64,000 bases of DNA from Shinella lacus (GTDB lineage: Bacteria > Pseudomonadota > Alphaproteobacteria > Rhizobiales > Rhizobiaceae): NCBI RefSeq assembly GCF_010994755.1, contig NZ_WHSB02000010.1, positions 122,093 through 186,092 of the forward strand. The letters are read 5' to 3'. The first letter of the stretch is position 1. Each line of letters begins with the position of its first letter. The position numbers were made by a program, and so were the translations under genes. Below, one piece after another: positions 54,023-63,925 of the stretch. The notes beneath the pieces were generated by a model. That model searched no databases and was not told the DNA's origin. It saw only the letters and a program-made list of their open reading frames with translations.

Positions 54023-55582
54023 TCATTCGGCAGCGTTGCGCAGGGCATCGTCGTCCCGTGGCGGCAGCCAGGTGTCGCCCGTCCAGCCGGTCTCGTCGTA
54101 ATCGGCCATGCATTGGTCGACCAGCGCTTCCATCTCCTTGAGGCGCCCGCCGCGCTCCGCACCCTTCAGCACCTGGAGGCGCACTTCCTCCGGCGCGCCG
54201 GCATAGTTCAGCTCGTAGAGCGCGTGGCGGCCGCCAAATTCCGTGCCGGTCGCGTCCCACAGCAGCTTCATGATCTTGATGCGCTCGATATGACCCATAT
54301 TGTCGGAGCCGCGGACATATTGCGCGAGATAACGGTTGATCTCCGGATTGGCGAAATCCTTGGCGGAGGAGGGCAGGTAGATGAGGCCGGAGGCGACCGT
54401 GCGGCGCACGATGTCGATGACCTTCGGATAGGCCTCCGACATGAAGGTGCGGTAGCAGAGCGCCGCTTCAAGGTTCGGCAGCACCGCGCCGTTTGCCCAG
54501 GGAATGGGGTTATAGGCCATGGCGTTGGAGAAGGACCAGAACTGGTGGCGGATGGCGATCACCTCGCCGAGCATCGCCTGATTGCCGCGGAAGGCATCGC
54601 CGCCGGTGGCCCGCAAGGCTTTCGCCAGCAGGCCGGCCAGAAAGTCCATCTTCACCGCAAGCCGGGTGCAGCCCTGGAAGCAATAGCCGTGCATGAAGCC
54701 GGAGGCGGGGTGGAAGGAGAGTATCTTTGCCGCATCGCGCAGCACCAGCACGTCCTCCCAGGGGATGAAAACATTGTCGAGCACGAGGATCGCGTCGTTC
54801 TCGTCGAAGCGCGAGGAAAGCGGGTAGTCGAAGGGATGGGCGGCGGTGGCCGCCGTCTGCTCGTAGGAGGTGCGGCAGAACATTTTTACCCCCGGCGCAT
54901 TCATCGGCACGATGAACATGACGGACAGCGACGGGTCCTCGGTGACGGTCGCTGAGCTCTGGGCGAGGAAATTGTAATGCGTCAGCGCCGAGGAGGTGGC
55001 GACGACCTTGGCGCCCGAGACATAGATGCCGGCATCCGTTTCCCTGGTGATGTGCACGAACACGTCCTTCACCGCATCGGCCGGCTTGTGGCGGTCGATC
55101 GGCGGGTTGACGATGGCGTGGTTCATGAAGAGCACGCTTTCCTGCGCGCGTTTGTGCCAGGCGAGCGCATTGTCCTTGAAGGGGCCGTACCAGTCGGCAT
55201 TGGCGCCGAGTGTGTTCATCAGCGCCGCCTTGTAATCGGCGGTGCGGCCCATCCAGCCGTAGGACATGCGCGCCCAGTCGGCGATGGCGCCCTGCTGGGC
55301 GACGAGATCGGCGGCGGAATGGGCGACGCGGAAATATTTGTGCGTGTAGCCGCCGGAGCCCGTATCAGTCGGCGATGTCAGCCGTTCCTTACGCTTCGGG
55401 TCGTGTAGCGCATCGTACATGCGGGCCAGCGAGCGGGCCGAATTACGCATTGCGGGGTGGGTCGTCACGTCGGCGATGCGCTCGCCGTTGATATAGACCT
55501 CGCGCCCGTCGCGCAGGCTCGCGAGATATTCGGCGCCGGTGAACGGCCGTGTCTTGTCGCTGCGATGATCTTCGGCGCGCAT
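54023..55582 (-). CDS. hpaB: 4-hydroxyphenylacetate 3-monooxygenase, oxygenase component
   Basis: A 519-aa FADH2-dependent hydroxylase from ATG 55582 (GGGAGGA 6 bases upstream; the frame extends 9 codons further). The opening TGAEYLASLRDGREVYINGERI, the central MNHAIVNPPIDRHKP and QEQT-type FAD-binding region, and GSDNMGHIERIKIMKLLWDATGTEFGGRHALYE near residues 430-465 are typical of HpaB. It hydroxylates 4-hydroxyphenylacetate to homoprotocatechuate. It diverges from hpaA. Confidence 0.95.
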   Translation of the reverse strand: MRAEDHRSDKTRPFTGAEYLASLRDGREVYINGERIADVTTHPAMRNSARSLARMYDALHDPKRKERLTSPTDTGSGGYTHKYFRVAHSAADLVAQQGAIADWARMSYGWMGRTADYKAALMNTLGANADWYGPFKDNALAWHKRAQESVLFMNHAIVNPPIDRHKPADAVKDVFVHITRETDAGIYVSGAKVVATSSALTHYNFLAQSSATVTEDPSLSVMFIVPMNAPGVKMFCRTSYEQTAATAAHPFDYPLSSRFDENDAILVLDNVFIPWEDVLVLRDAAKILSFHPASGFMHGYCFQGCTRLAVKMDFLAGLLAKALRATGGDAFRGNQAMLGEVIAIRHQFWSFSNAMAYNPIPWANGAVLPNLEAALCYRTFMSEAYPKVIDIVRRTVASGLIYLPSSAKDFANPEINRYLAQYVRGSDNMGHIERIKIMKLLWDATGTEFGGRHALYELNYAGAPEEVRLQVLKGAERGGRLKEMEALVDQCMADYDETGWTGDTWLPPRDDDALRNAAE

Positions 55583-55675
55583 GGTGATCCTCCCAAAAAA
55601 TCCTGACAAAGGCTAAGTCCGCCGAGCAGCGGGCGCCATGGACAAACCGGGCAATTCGCTGGTACTTTTTCGGGC

Positions 55676-56557
55676 ATGACTGCACGCAAGGATGTCCCCG
55701 CCTTCTTCGTTTACGGCGAGCCGAGCCGCACGCTCGACGTCGGCTTCCTGCATGTCGAAACGGTGATGGAGCGAAAAAGCCTGCATTTCGGCCGCGTCGC
55801 ACCGCACAAACACCCGCTGATGGGGCAGATCACCTATTGGTTCAAGGGCGAAGGCCGTTACCGGATCGAGGATCGCACTTGGAATTTTTCCGCTCCGGCG
55901 ATCAGCTTCGTGCCGAGCAATGTCGTGCACGGTTTCGATGTCGGCGAACAGTCGGATGCGATCGTCGTGTCGATCTCCGACGACCTGCTGCGGGCGATGG
56001 CGCCTCAGGTGGATCTGGCGCTTGACGCGCCGGTGCTGCTTTCCGGCGAGGCGGATGCGGCGGGCTGGGTGCGGATCGGCATGCTGCTCGACATGGTGAT
56101 GGAGGATTATCGCGGCGGTGCTGCCGCGAGCGAGCGGGTGCTGGCGGGGCTGATCGGCGTGGTCCTGTCGCTGATGGCCCGGCTCGGCGGCAATGTCGGT
56201 TTCAAAGGCGCGTCGCCCGCAGTGGCGCTGGGGCTGGAATTGCGCCGCGCGATCGACCGGCACTATCGCGAGGACCGGCCGGTCGGCCATTATGTCGAGC
56301 GTCTGGCGACGACGCCGCACCTGCTCGACAAGGCGGCGCGCACGGTTTTCGGCCAGACGGTGAAGGACATGGTGCTGGAGCGCCGCCTGCTGGAGGCCAA
56401 GCGCCTGCTGCGCTTCACCATCCGCCCCGTGGAGGATATCGGCCGGGAGACCGGCTTCGAGGATCCCGCCTATTTTTCGCGGTTCTTCCGCAAGCGCACC
56501 GGTGTTTCGCCGACGGAGTGGCGCCGGCAGAACTCGGAAGCTGCCGGCGCGGGTTGA
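55676..56557 (+). CDS. hpaA: HpaA, AraC-type activator of 4-hydroxyphenylacetate catabolism
   Basis: A 293-aa regulator. The cupin-like N-terminal sensor domain has FGRVAPHKHPLMGQITYWFKGEGRYRIED (near residues 34-62), and the C-terminal AraC DNA-binding domain has DIGRETGFEDPAYFSRFFRKRTGVSPTEWRR. It diverges from hpaBC, 93 bases apart. It should activate hpaBC when 4-hydroxyphenylacetate is present. Confidence 0.9.
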   Translation: MTARKDVPAFFVYGEPSRTLDVGFLHVETVMERKSLHFGRVAPHKHPLMGQITYWFKGEGRYRIEDRTWNFSAPAISFVPSNVVHGFDVGEQSDAIVVSISDDLLRAMAPQVDLALDAPVLLSGEADAAGWVRIGMLLDMVMEDYRGGAAASERVLAGLIGVVLSLMARLGGNVGFKGASPAVALGLELRRAIDRHYREDRPVGHYVERLATTPHLLDKAARTVFGQTVKDMVLERRLLEAKRLLRFTIRPVEDIGRETGFEDPAYFSRFFRKRTGVSPTEWRRQNSEAAGAG

Positions 56558-56848
56558 TCAGGCATCCTGCCAGTCGACCTGCAACTCTTCGCGGAAGGCG
56601 AAGCGGACGAGGTGGCGCACGACGACGTCCTTCAACTGCTCCATGTCTTCGCCATTCGGTGCCGTTAGCGAAAGGCGCAGCGTGTTGTCCTCCGCTTTCA
56701 GCCGGCAGTCGCCGACCGAAAAGGAAATCTCCCCCGCATGCGCGTCGAAGGTGACGGCGCGCTTGTGGGCGAAATGTTTGCAGAGCTGTTGCAGGTAGCG
56801 GCTCGCCTGTTCGGTGGCGATGGCGGCTTCGCTCTTGAGAGTGCTCAT
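56558..56848 (-). CDS. DUF2218 domain protein
   Basis: A 96-aa protein with the DUF2218 pattern: an N-terminal STLKSEAAIATEQASRYLQQLCKHFAHK helix pair, then VTFDAHAGEISFSVGDCRL and the helix EDMEQLKDVVVRHLVRFAFRE. The family often accompanies siderophore or ferric-reductase genes; its function is unknown. Translation is coupled to the PadR gene (TGATG overlap). Confidence 0.85.
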   Translation of the reverse strand: MSTLKSEAAIATEQASRYLQQLCKHFAHKRAVTFDAHAGEISFSVGDCRLKAEDNTLRLSLTAPNGEDMEQLKDVVVRHLVRFAFREELQVDWQDA

Positions 56849-57402
56849 CAGCTTTTCTCCACGGTCTTGGCGGCAAGGTCGAGTGCGGCGGCGATGGCTT
56901 CCGACGCCTCGGCGCTCATTTCTCCGCGCCGGAGGCGCAGCCGCATGGCGAGCTTGAGGTTTTCCATGGCGCGCACGACCGGCGCCGGCACGCCTTCGCG
57001 TCCACCGGGACCCCTATGACCGGCACGGGCCATGAGTTCGTCGATGGCGGCGCGGTTTGCGGCGAGGAAAGCCTCGCCTTCCGGCGTGATGCGGTAGCGC
57101 TTGCGCCCGCCTTCCGCCGGCTCGATCACGGTGTAGCCCATGTCGTCCAGCCAGGCGAGCGTCGGGTAGATGACGCCGGGGCTCGGGCTGTAGCTGCCGC
57201 CGAAACGATCTTCGACGGTCTTGATCAGCTCATAACCATGGCTCGGCGCGTCCGCGATGATGGCGAGAAGCAGCAGGCGCAGCTCGCCATAGTCGAACAG
57301 GCGTCCGCCGTGGCGGCCACCGCGGCCGCGGTGGAAGGGACCCGAACGATCGTCGGGCGGTGAAAAGTGGCGGTGTGGGCCGCATCCCATTCTGTGTCTC
57401 AT
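56848..57402 (-). CDS. PadR family transcriptional regulator
   Basis: A 184-aa PadR protein with a glycine/histidine/arginine-rich N-terminus of about 35 residues that could bind metal. The winged helix follows (FDYGELRLLLLAIIADAPSHGYELIKTVEDRFGG, then SPGVIYPTLAWLDDMGY), with a C-terminal dimer helix. A 49-base perfect inverted-repeat region lies 7 bases before the start, so it is almost surely autoregulated. DUF2218 is its co-transcribed partner, which together with the His-rich tail hints at an iron or metal link. Confidence 0.9.
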   Translation of the reverse strand: MRHRMGCGPHRHFSPPDDRSGPFHRGRGGRHGGRLFDYGELRLLLLAIIADAPSHGYELIKTVEDRFGGSYSPSPGVIYPTLAWLDDMGYTVIEPAEGGRKRYRITPEGEAFLAANRAAIDELMARAGHRGPGGREGVPAPVVRAMENLKLAMRLRLRRGEMSAEASEAIAAALDLAAKTVEKS

Positions 57403-57408
57403 AGTGCC

Positions 57409-57457
57409 GATATAAATCTCGATATATCGAAAATCAAGATATATCGAGATTTATATC
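57409..57457. promoter_or_regulatory. Long perfect inverted repeat, probable PadR operator
   Basis: Two perfect 20-base arms (57409-57428 and 57438-57457) flank the 9-base spacer GAAAATCAA. The arms are very A/T-rich in a GC-rich genome and each contains GATATATC. The site lies between the divergent padR and trmO genes and would cover the promoters of one or both. Confidence 0.75.
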
Positions 57458-57519
57458 TTTAAAAACTCTTGCCCGGCCGCTATCGTCGTATTTTGAAAGA
57501 TACAGCGTGGGAGATTTGC

Positions 57520-58041
57520 ATGGTGCGGCTGAACGAAATCCGCGAGAACGAGGTCGCGATCACGCCGCCGGAACCGACGGATGCCACGCTGATCTTCATC
57601 GGCCGGGTTTCGACGCCCTGGACCTCGCGCCTGGAAACGCCGCGGCAGGGGCGTCCCGACGGGCCGGTCTGCGAAATCGAGATTTTCGAGCCCTGGGTGG
57701 AGGCGCTCGCCGGCGTCGAGCGTTTCGAGCGGCTGGAGGTGCTCTATTGGCTGCACGAGTCGCGTCGCGATCTCGTTCTGCAAAGCCCTGCCTCAAACGG
57801 CGAGGTGCATGGCACCTTCTCGTTACGCTCCCCGGTGCGGCCCAATCCGATCGGCACGTCGATCGTCGTGCTGGACAGGATCGAGGGCAACCGGCTCTTC
57901 GTGCGCGGCCTCGATTGCCTCGACGGCACGCCGCTGCTCGATCTCAAACCGGACCGCACGCTCTTCAAGCCCATCGCGCCGCCGCAGAAGGGCGATTTCG
58001 AAACCGGCGCCGTCCATATGTGCAAGAAGATCGACGATTAA
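57520..58041 (+). CDS. trmO: TrmO/TsaA family tRNA methyltransferase
   Basis: A 173-aa protein from ATG 57520 (GGGAG upstream; the frame extends 17 codons). The TrmO beta-barrel domain is recognisable by IFIGRVSTPW, then LYWLHESRRDLV, GTFSLRSPVRPNPIGTSIVVL and GLDCLDGTPLLDLKP. TrmO uses S-adenosylmethionine to methylate N6 of t6A37 in some tRNAs for threonine codons. Its stop codon overlaps that of the convergent molbindin gene within a palindrome. Confidence 0.85.
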   Translation: MVRLNEIRENEVAITPPEPTDATLIFIGRVSTPWTSRLETPRQGRPDGPVCEIEIFEPWVEALAGVERFERLEVLYWLHESRRDLVLQSPASNGEVHGTFSLRSPVRPNPIGTSIVVLDRIEGNRLFVRGLDCLDGTPLLDLKPDRTLFKPIAPPQKGDFETGAVHMCKKIDD

Positions 58042-58050
58042 TCGTCGATC
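58029..58050. repeat. 22-base perfect palindrome spanning both convergent stop codons
   Basis: Positions 58029-58039 are the exact reverse complement of 58040-58050. The two TAA stops overlap at the centre, so trmO and the molbindin gene both end Ile-Asp-Asp-stop. In RNA it forms a stem on either strand without a U-run. It may help end transcription in both directions. Confidence 0.7.
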
Positions 58051-58247
58051 GCCACCATCACATCCGATGCCTTGATCACCGCATAGGCCTCGTGGCCGGC
58101 GGCAAGGCCGAGTTCGTTCACCGCGTCGTTGGTGATCGACGCGGTGATGACCTGCCCGCCGATATCGATGCGGACATGCGCCGTCGTGGCGCCGAGAACG
58201 ACTTCGACGATCTTGCCCTTGAGGCGATTGCGTGCGCTGATCTTCAT
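58038..58247 (-). CDS. Molbindin (Mop-type TOBE domain protein)
   Basis: A 69-aa single TOBE (Mop) domain from ATG 58247, with AGGAG upstream; ATG 58250 is adjacent. KISARNRLKGKIVEVVLGATTAHVRIDIGGQ and ASITNDAVNELGLAAGHEAYAVIKASDVMVA are the classic motifs. Such proteins bind molybdate or tungstate as oligomers for storage. No mod transport gene is nearby. Confidence 0.92.
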   Translation of the reverse strand: MKISARNRLKGKIVEVVLGATTAHVRIDIGGQVITASITNDAVNELGLAAGHEAYAVIKASDVMVAIDD

Positions 58248-58388
58248 CATTTTCTCCTGTTGTTCGAAAGAGAACCTAGAGGGGAGATGCCGAATTGGAA
58301 GGCGCTGTCGTCCAATGATCCGGCTGTAATTCGTATTTGAATGGATCATTCTTCTGTGGCAGTGTCCGGACGTCTGGAGGAGGCCCGC

Positions 58389-59222
58389 ATGATCATCGAC
58401 ACGCACCTGCATCTCATCTATCGCGACCGGCTCTCCTATCCCTGGCTTTCGGGCGTGCCGGCGCTCGATGCGGATTTCACCCAGGAGGCTTATTCGCGCG
58501 AAGCCCGCCGGCTCGGCATCGTCGCGGCGCTGCATATGGAAGTCGACGTGGCGGCGGCGGATATTGCCCGCGAGACGGCGATGATACAGGCGCTGGCCGG
58601 TGAGGAGGGCAGCCTGCTTACCGGGGCCATCGCCGCCTGCCGGCCGGAATCGCCGGAGTTTCCCGCCTATCTCGAAAGCGTGCGCGCCAATCCCTTCGTG
58701 CGCGGTTTTCGCCGTGTGCTGCATGTCGTGCCGGACGATCTGTCGGAAGGCGCGCTCTTCCGAGAAAACATCAAGCGGCTCACAGGCACCGGGCTCAATT
58801 TCGATCTCTGCGTGCTGCCGCACCAGATCGGCAAGGCGATTGCACTTGCCGATCTCGCGCCCGAAGTCTCCTTCGTGCTCGATCATTGCGGCGTGCCGGA
58901 TATCAAGGGCGGCGGCTTCGATGTGTGGAAGGGGCCGGTCGCGGAGATCGCGCGCCGGCCGAATGTGACCGTGAAACTGTCCGGCATCCCGGCCTATGGC
59001 GCGGAAGACTGGACGCTGGACGACCTGAAACCCTATTTCGCCCATGTGGCGGAGAGTTTCGGTTTCGACCGCATGGTCTGGGGCAGCGACTGGCCGGTCT
59101 GCACGCTCGGCGGCGGGCTCTCCACCTGGATCGGCGCGACGCAGGCGCTGCTCTCCGGCGTCAGCCTGGAGGGCAAGGCCCGCGTGTTTGCGGAAAACGC
59201 CAAACGGCTCTGGAAGGTCTGA
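58389..59222 (+). CDS. Amidohydrolase family 2 protein (lactonase-like)
   Basis: A 277-aa TIM-barrel metal hydrolase from ATG 58389, with GGAGG upstream; an in-frame ATG at 58341 is possible. MIIDTHLHLIY holds the H-x-H metal ligands. VLDHCGVPDI, VTVKLSGI and the final metal aspartate in MVWGSDWPVC (near residue 232) are as in COG3618 members, which hydrolyse sugar lactones, L-fuconolactone or dicarboxylate lactones. The substrate is unknown. The last 62 bases overlap the convergent thiE. Confidence 0.88.
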   Translation: MIIDTHLHLIYRDRLSYPWLSGVPALDADFTQEAYSREARRLGIVAALHMEVDVAAADIARETAMIQALAGEEGSLLTGAIAACRPESPEFPAYLESVRANPFVRGFRRVLHVVPDDLSEGALFRENIKRLTGTGLNFDLCVLPHQIGKAIALADLAPEVSFVLDHCGVPDIKGGGFDVWKGPVAEIARRPNVTVKLSGIPAYGAEDWTLDDLKPYFAHVAESFGFDRMVWGSDWPVCTLGGGLSTWIGATQALLSGVSLEGKARVFAENAKRLWKV

Positions 59223-59829
59223 ACTCGCGCCAGCGCGCCGTGCGCTCGATCCATTCGCGCGTGCGCGCTTCCGGATCGGCGTTCAGCGTGATGTCTGTCA
59301 CCACAGCGGCGCTGTCGGCGCCGTTTTCGAAGACGGCTTCCAGGCGATCCGGATTGAGGCCGCCGATCGCAACGAGGGGAACGGGCGCGATGCGCGCTTT
59401 CCAGTCCCTGAGCCGCTCGACACCCTGCGGCGCCCATTTCATCTTTTTCAGGATCGTCGGCCAGACCGGGCCGAGCGCAACATAGTCGGGTTTCTCCTTG
59501 AGCGCGATGTCGAGTTCGGCCTCGTCATGAGTGGAGAGACCGAGTTTCATGCTGGCAGCGCGGATGGCGGCGACATCGGCCACTGCCAGATCCTCCTGGC
59601 CGAGATGCACGAAATCGCAGCCTTCCTCGATGGCGATCTGCCAGTAGTCGTTGATGATGAGCTGGCAGCCGTGGTCGGCGCAGATGGTTTTGGCGCGGCG
59701 GATTTCGGCGCGCAGACGCTCGTCTGGCACATCCTTCATGCGCAGTTGCACGAGCTTGACGCCGATCGGCACGAGGCGCTCGATCCAGTCGGCGCTATCG
59801 ACGATGAGGTAGAAGGGATCGAGCTTCAT
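59161..59829 (-). CDS. thiE: Thiamine phosphate synthase
   Basis: A 222-aa TIM-barrel enzyme from ATG 59829, overlapping the thiG stop. Motifs: [13 protein letters not shown] (near residue 30), [24 protein letters not shown] and [29 protein letters not shown]. It joins HMP-diphosphate and thiazole phosphate. The C-terminal 20 residues run into the end of the amidohydrolase on the other strand. It is the last gene of the thi operon. Confidence 0.93.
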   Translation of the reverse strand: MKLDPFYLIVDSADWIERLVPIGVKLVQLRMKDVPDERLRAEIRRAKTICADHGCQLIINDYWQIAIEEGCDFVHLGQEDLAVADVAAIRAASMKLGLSTHDEAELDIALKEKPDYVALGPVWPTILKKMKWAPQGVERLRDWKARIAPVPLVAIGGLNPDRLEAVFENGADSAAVVTDITLNADPEARTREWIERTARWREFRPSRAVWRFPQTRGPCPPG

Positions 59830-60599
59830 GAAAAGACGGCCTTTCCGATGACGGGGGTGGAGGGGACGGCCATATCGCGCGGCTCCAGCGGTATCGCCGC
59901 GTGGGCGAGCCGGCCGGCGTCGATGGCGAGCGCGAAGGCCTCGGCCATCGCGGCGGGATCGCCGGCTCCGGCGACGGCGGTGTTGAGGAGCACGGCGTCG
60001 TAGCCGATTTCCATAACGCTGGCCGCATGCGAGGGCCGACCGATACCGGCGTCGACGATCAGCGGGATATCCGGAAAATGTGCCCGGAAGGTGCGCAGCG
60101 CCATCGGGTTCACCGGCCCCATCGCCGAGCCGATCGGTGCGCACCAGGGCATCAGCACGCGGCAGCCGGCTTCGAGCAGCTTTTCCGCGACGACGAGGTC
60201 GTCGGTCGTATAGGGGAAGACCTGGAAGCCCTCGTCGGTGAGGATGCGTGCCGCCTCGACGAGGCCGAAGACATCGGGTTGCAGCGTGTCGTGATGGCCG
60301 ATCACCTCCAGCTTGATCCAGTCGGTGCGGAAAACCTCGCGCGCCATCTTCGCCGTCAGCACGGCCTCCTGCACGCTGTGACAGCCGGCGGTGTTGGGCA
60401 GCACGCGCACGCCGAGCTCGCGGATCAGCTCGAAGAAGGCGCCGCCGCCCTTGCCGCCGGCCGTCTCACGACGCAGCGACACGGTGACGATCTCCGCTTT
60501 CGAGCGCCGCACCGCTTCCGCGAGGACGGCGGGGGAGGGATAACGTGCGGTACCGAGCAGGAGGCGGGATTGCACCTCGACGTCGTAGAGTTTCAGCAT
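59826..60599 (-). CDS. thiG: Thiazole synthase
   Basis: A 257-aa enzyme from ATG 60599. [21 protein letters not shown], then [16 protein letters not shown] (with the Schiff-base lysine near residue 100), [16 protein letters not shown] and [15 protein letters not shown] are diagnostic. It makes the thiamine thiazole from deoxyxylulose phosphate, ThiS thiocarboxylate and the glycine imine supplied by ThiO. It starts 1 base after thiS. Confidence 0.95.
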   Translation of the reverse strand: MLKLYDVEVQSRLLLGTARYPSPAVLAEAVRRSKAEIVTVSLRRETAGGKGGGAFFELIRELGVRVLPNTAGCHSVQEAVLTAKMAREVFRTDWIKLEVIGHHDTLQPDVFGLVEAARILTDEGFQVFPYTTDDLVVAEKLLEAGCRVLMPWCAPIGSAMGPVNPMALRTFRAHFPDIPLIVDAGIGRPSHAASVMEIGYDAVLLNTAVAGAGDPAAMAEAFALAIDAGRLAHAAIPLEPRDMAVPSTPVIGKAVFS

Positions 60600-60600
60600 C

Positions 60601-60798
60601 TCAGCCTCCCTGCATGGGCGAGAGGATTTCGATGCGGTCGCGCGCGCCGAGCGTAAAGGTGCCGCGGTCTTCACGGTGCACCAGTTCGCCGTTCACGGCG
60701 GTCGCCAGCCAGTCGCCCTCATAGTCGAGGGCGGAGAGAAGGTCGGCGAGCGTCGCGGCGGCAACATCCTGTTCCTCGCCGTTGATGGTGAAGGTCAT
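60601..60798 (-). CDS. thiS: Sulfur carrier protein ThiS
   Basis: A 65-aa ubiquitin-fold carrier. It begins [20 protein letters not shown] and ends with the required Gly-Gly (SPMQGG), which is activated and thiocarboxylated. It overlaps thiO by 4 bases. Confidence 0.95.
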   Translation of the reverse strand: MTFTINGEEQDVAAATLADLLSALDYEGDWLATAVNGELVHREDRGTFTLGARDRIEILSPMQGG

Positions 60799-61781
60799 GA
60801 TGCCCTCCTTTCCGGTTGCTGCTGTTGCGCGACGAGCCGCCGCGCGACCTCTCCGGCCATGGCCGGCGCCAGCAGGAAGCCGTGGCGGTAGAGGCCGTTG
60901 ACGTGGATGGTGTTGCCATCCTCTGTCACGCGCGGAAGATTGTCGGGGAAGGCGGGGCGCACGCCGGCACCGGTTTCCGCAAGCCGCGCCTCGCCGAAGG
61001 CGGGGTGCAGGGCATAGGCGGCGTTCAGCAGCTCCATCAGCGAGCGGGCGGTGATCGGGCCGGCATCCTCGCTTTCGATCATCGTCGCGCCCACCATGAA
61101 ACGGTTCTTTTCGCGCGGAACGATGTAGATCGGGTGGCGCGGATGCAGCAGGCGGACGGGGCGGGAGAGGGTGATCTCGCCGGTTTCGAGGGTGAACATC
61201 TCGCCGCGCACGCCGCGAAGCTCCGGCATGTGGCCGATCCGCGAGGCGCCGGTGCAGTCGATCACCCGGTCGTAGCGGCCTTCGTTCGGCTCTCCGGCCT
61301 GGCCGTAAAGGAAGCGCATACGGCCGTCCTCAAGCCCGGCTGTCAGGGCGGAAAGCGCCTTCCGAGGATCGAGATGCGCCTCCTGCCGGAAGAACAGCGC
61401 CTTGCGGAAGCGGCCGGCGAGATCCGGCTCCAGCGCCGAAATTCCCGCATCGTCCAGCCATTCCCAGCCGCTGGTGCGGCCGGCGAAACGATCGAGCTCG
61501 CCGGCATCGCGCCCGCCGGCGACGACCAGCGTTCCCCGGCGGTGCACATGGCCGGGGACGGCCGCTTCCCACCAGTCGGCGGCGAGCCGGCCGAGTGTCA
61601 GAACCGGCTCTTCAGCACTTTCCCGCTCGCACCAGGGCGCCAGCATGCCGCCGGCAAAACCGGAGGCGCCGGCGCCGGCCTTTTCGGCGCGCTCCCTGAT
61701 CGTGACGTCGAGACCGTGGCGATAGAGCTGCCAGGCGACCGTGAGGCCGGCAACGCCGGCCCCCTTGACAAGGATGCGCAT
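60795..61781 (-). CDS. thiO: Glycine oxidase ThiO
   Basis: A 328-aa FAD-dependent oxidase from ATG 61781 (GGAG 7 bases upstream; ATG 61787, which overlaps the thiC stop, is the alternative). The FAD-binding motif VKGAGVAGLTVAWQLYRHG opens the protein, and VNGLYRHGFLLAPAMAGEVA (near residues 295-314) is the conserved C-terminal FAD motif. It oxidises glycine to the imine used by ThiG. Confidence 0.92.
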   Translation of the reverse strand: MRILVKGAGVAGLTVAWQLYRHGLDVTIRERAEKAGAGASGFAGGMLAPWCERESAEEPVLTLGRLAADWWEAAVPGHVHRRGTLVVAGGRDAGELDRFAGRTSGWEWLDDAGISALEPDLAGRFRKALFFRQEAHLDPRKALSALTAGLEDGRMRFLYGQAGEPNEGRYDRVIDCTGASRIGHMPELRGVRGEMFTLETGEITLSRPVRLLHPRHPIYIVPREKNRFMVGATMIESEDAGPITARSLMELLNAAYALHPAFGEARLAETGAGVRPAFPDNLPRVTEDGNTIHVNGLYRHGFLLAPAMAGEVARRLVAQQQQPERRAS

Positions 61782-61783
61782 GG

Positions 61784-63640
<1,857 letters not shown>

Positions 63641-63708
63641 CTAGAGCCGGAATGATGGAAAGACGCGGAGGCGGAATCCGGGTACGGATTACGGACCTGC
63701 AGCGCTTG

Positions 63709-63806
63709 CACCGTCCCTACGCCAGTATGAACTGGATCAGGTTCAACGGGTCACTGCGCTGCGAAAGCCAGCAATATCTCAGCCCCTTGTCGGGACCCCC
63801 CTGGTG
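63709..63806 (-). ncRNA. TPP riboswitch (THI element)
   Basis: The minus strand shows the aptamer in order: CACC P1 start (63806), GGGGTCCC, the conserved GGGGCTGAGAT, a variable P3 arm, TGACCCGTTGAACCTGATC, then AGTT-x-ACTGGCGTAGGGA and the closing GGTG (63709). All thiamine pyrophosphate-binding consensus blocks are intact. It sits about 100 bases before thiC, so TPP should shut off the thiCOSGE operon. Confidence 0.96.
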
Positions 63807-63855
63807 AATGCTTTAAGCAAAGACGCTCGGGGATGATTTGTCAACATGGTAAAAT

Positions 63856-63875
63856 ATGTAAGTGTATTCTTACAT
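63856..63875. promoter_or_regulatory. A/T-rich inverted repeat upstream of the riboswitch
   Basis: ATGTAAG (63856-63862) and CTTACAT (63869-63875) form a perfect inverted repeat with a 6-base spacer in the A/T-rich stretch that should hold the thi promoter. It could be an operator or part of a repeat; no protein can be named. Confidence 0.35.
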
Positions 63876-63906
63876 TATATTGTGCGAAAAACCTCTCCTC
63901 CGTCGT

Positions 63907-63925
63907 CCTCGGGCTTGACCCGAGG
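63907..63925. repeat. Short palindromic repeat of the kind scattered in rhizobial genomes
   Basis: CCTCGGG (63907-63913), loop CTTGA, CCCGAGG (63919-63925), preceded by CGTCGT. From memory this hairpin is a common dispersed element in Rhizobiaceae intergenic DNA. Only one copy is in the window. The fusA-like sequence starts directly after it. Confidence 0.6.
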
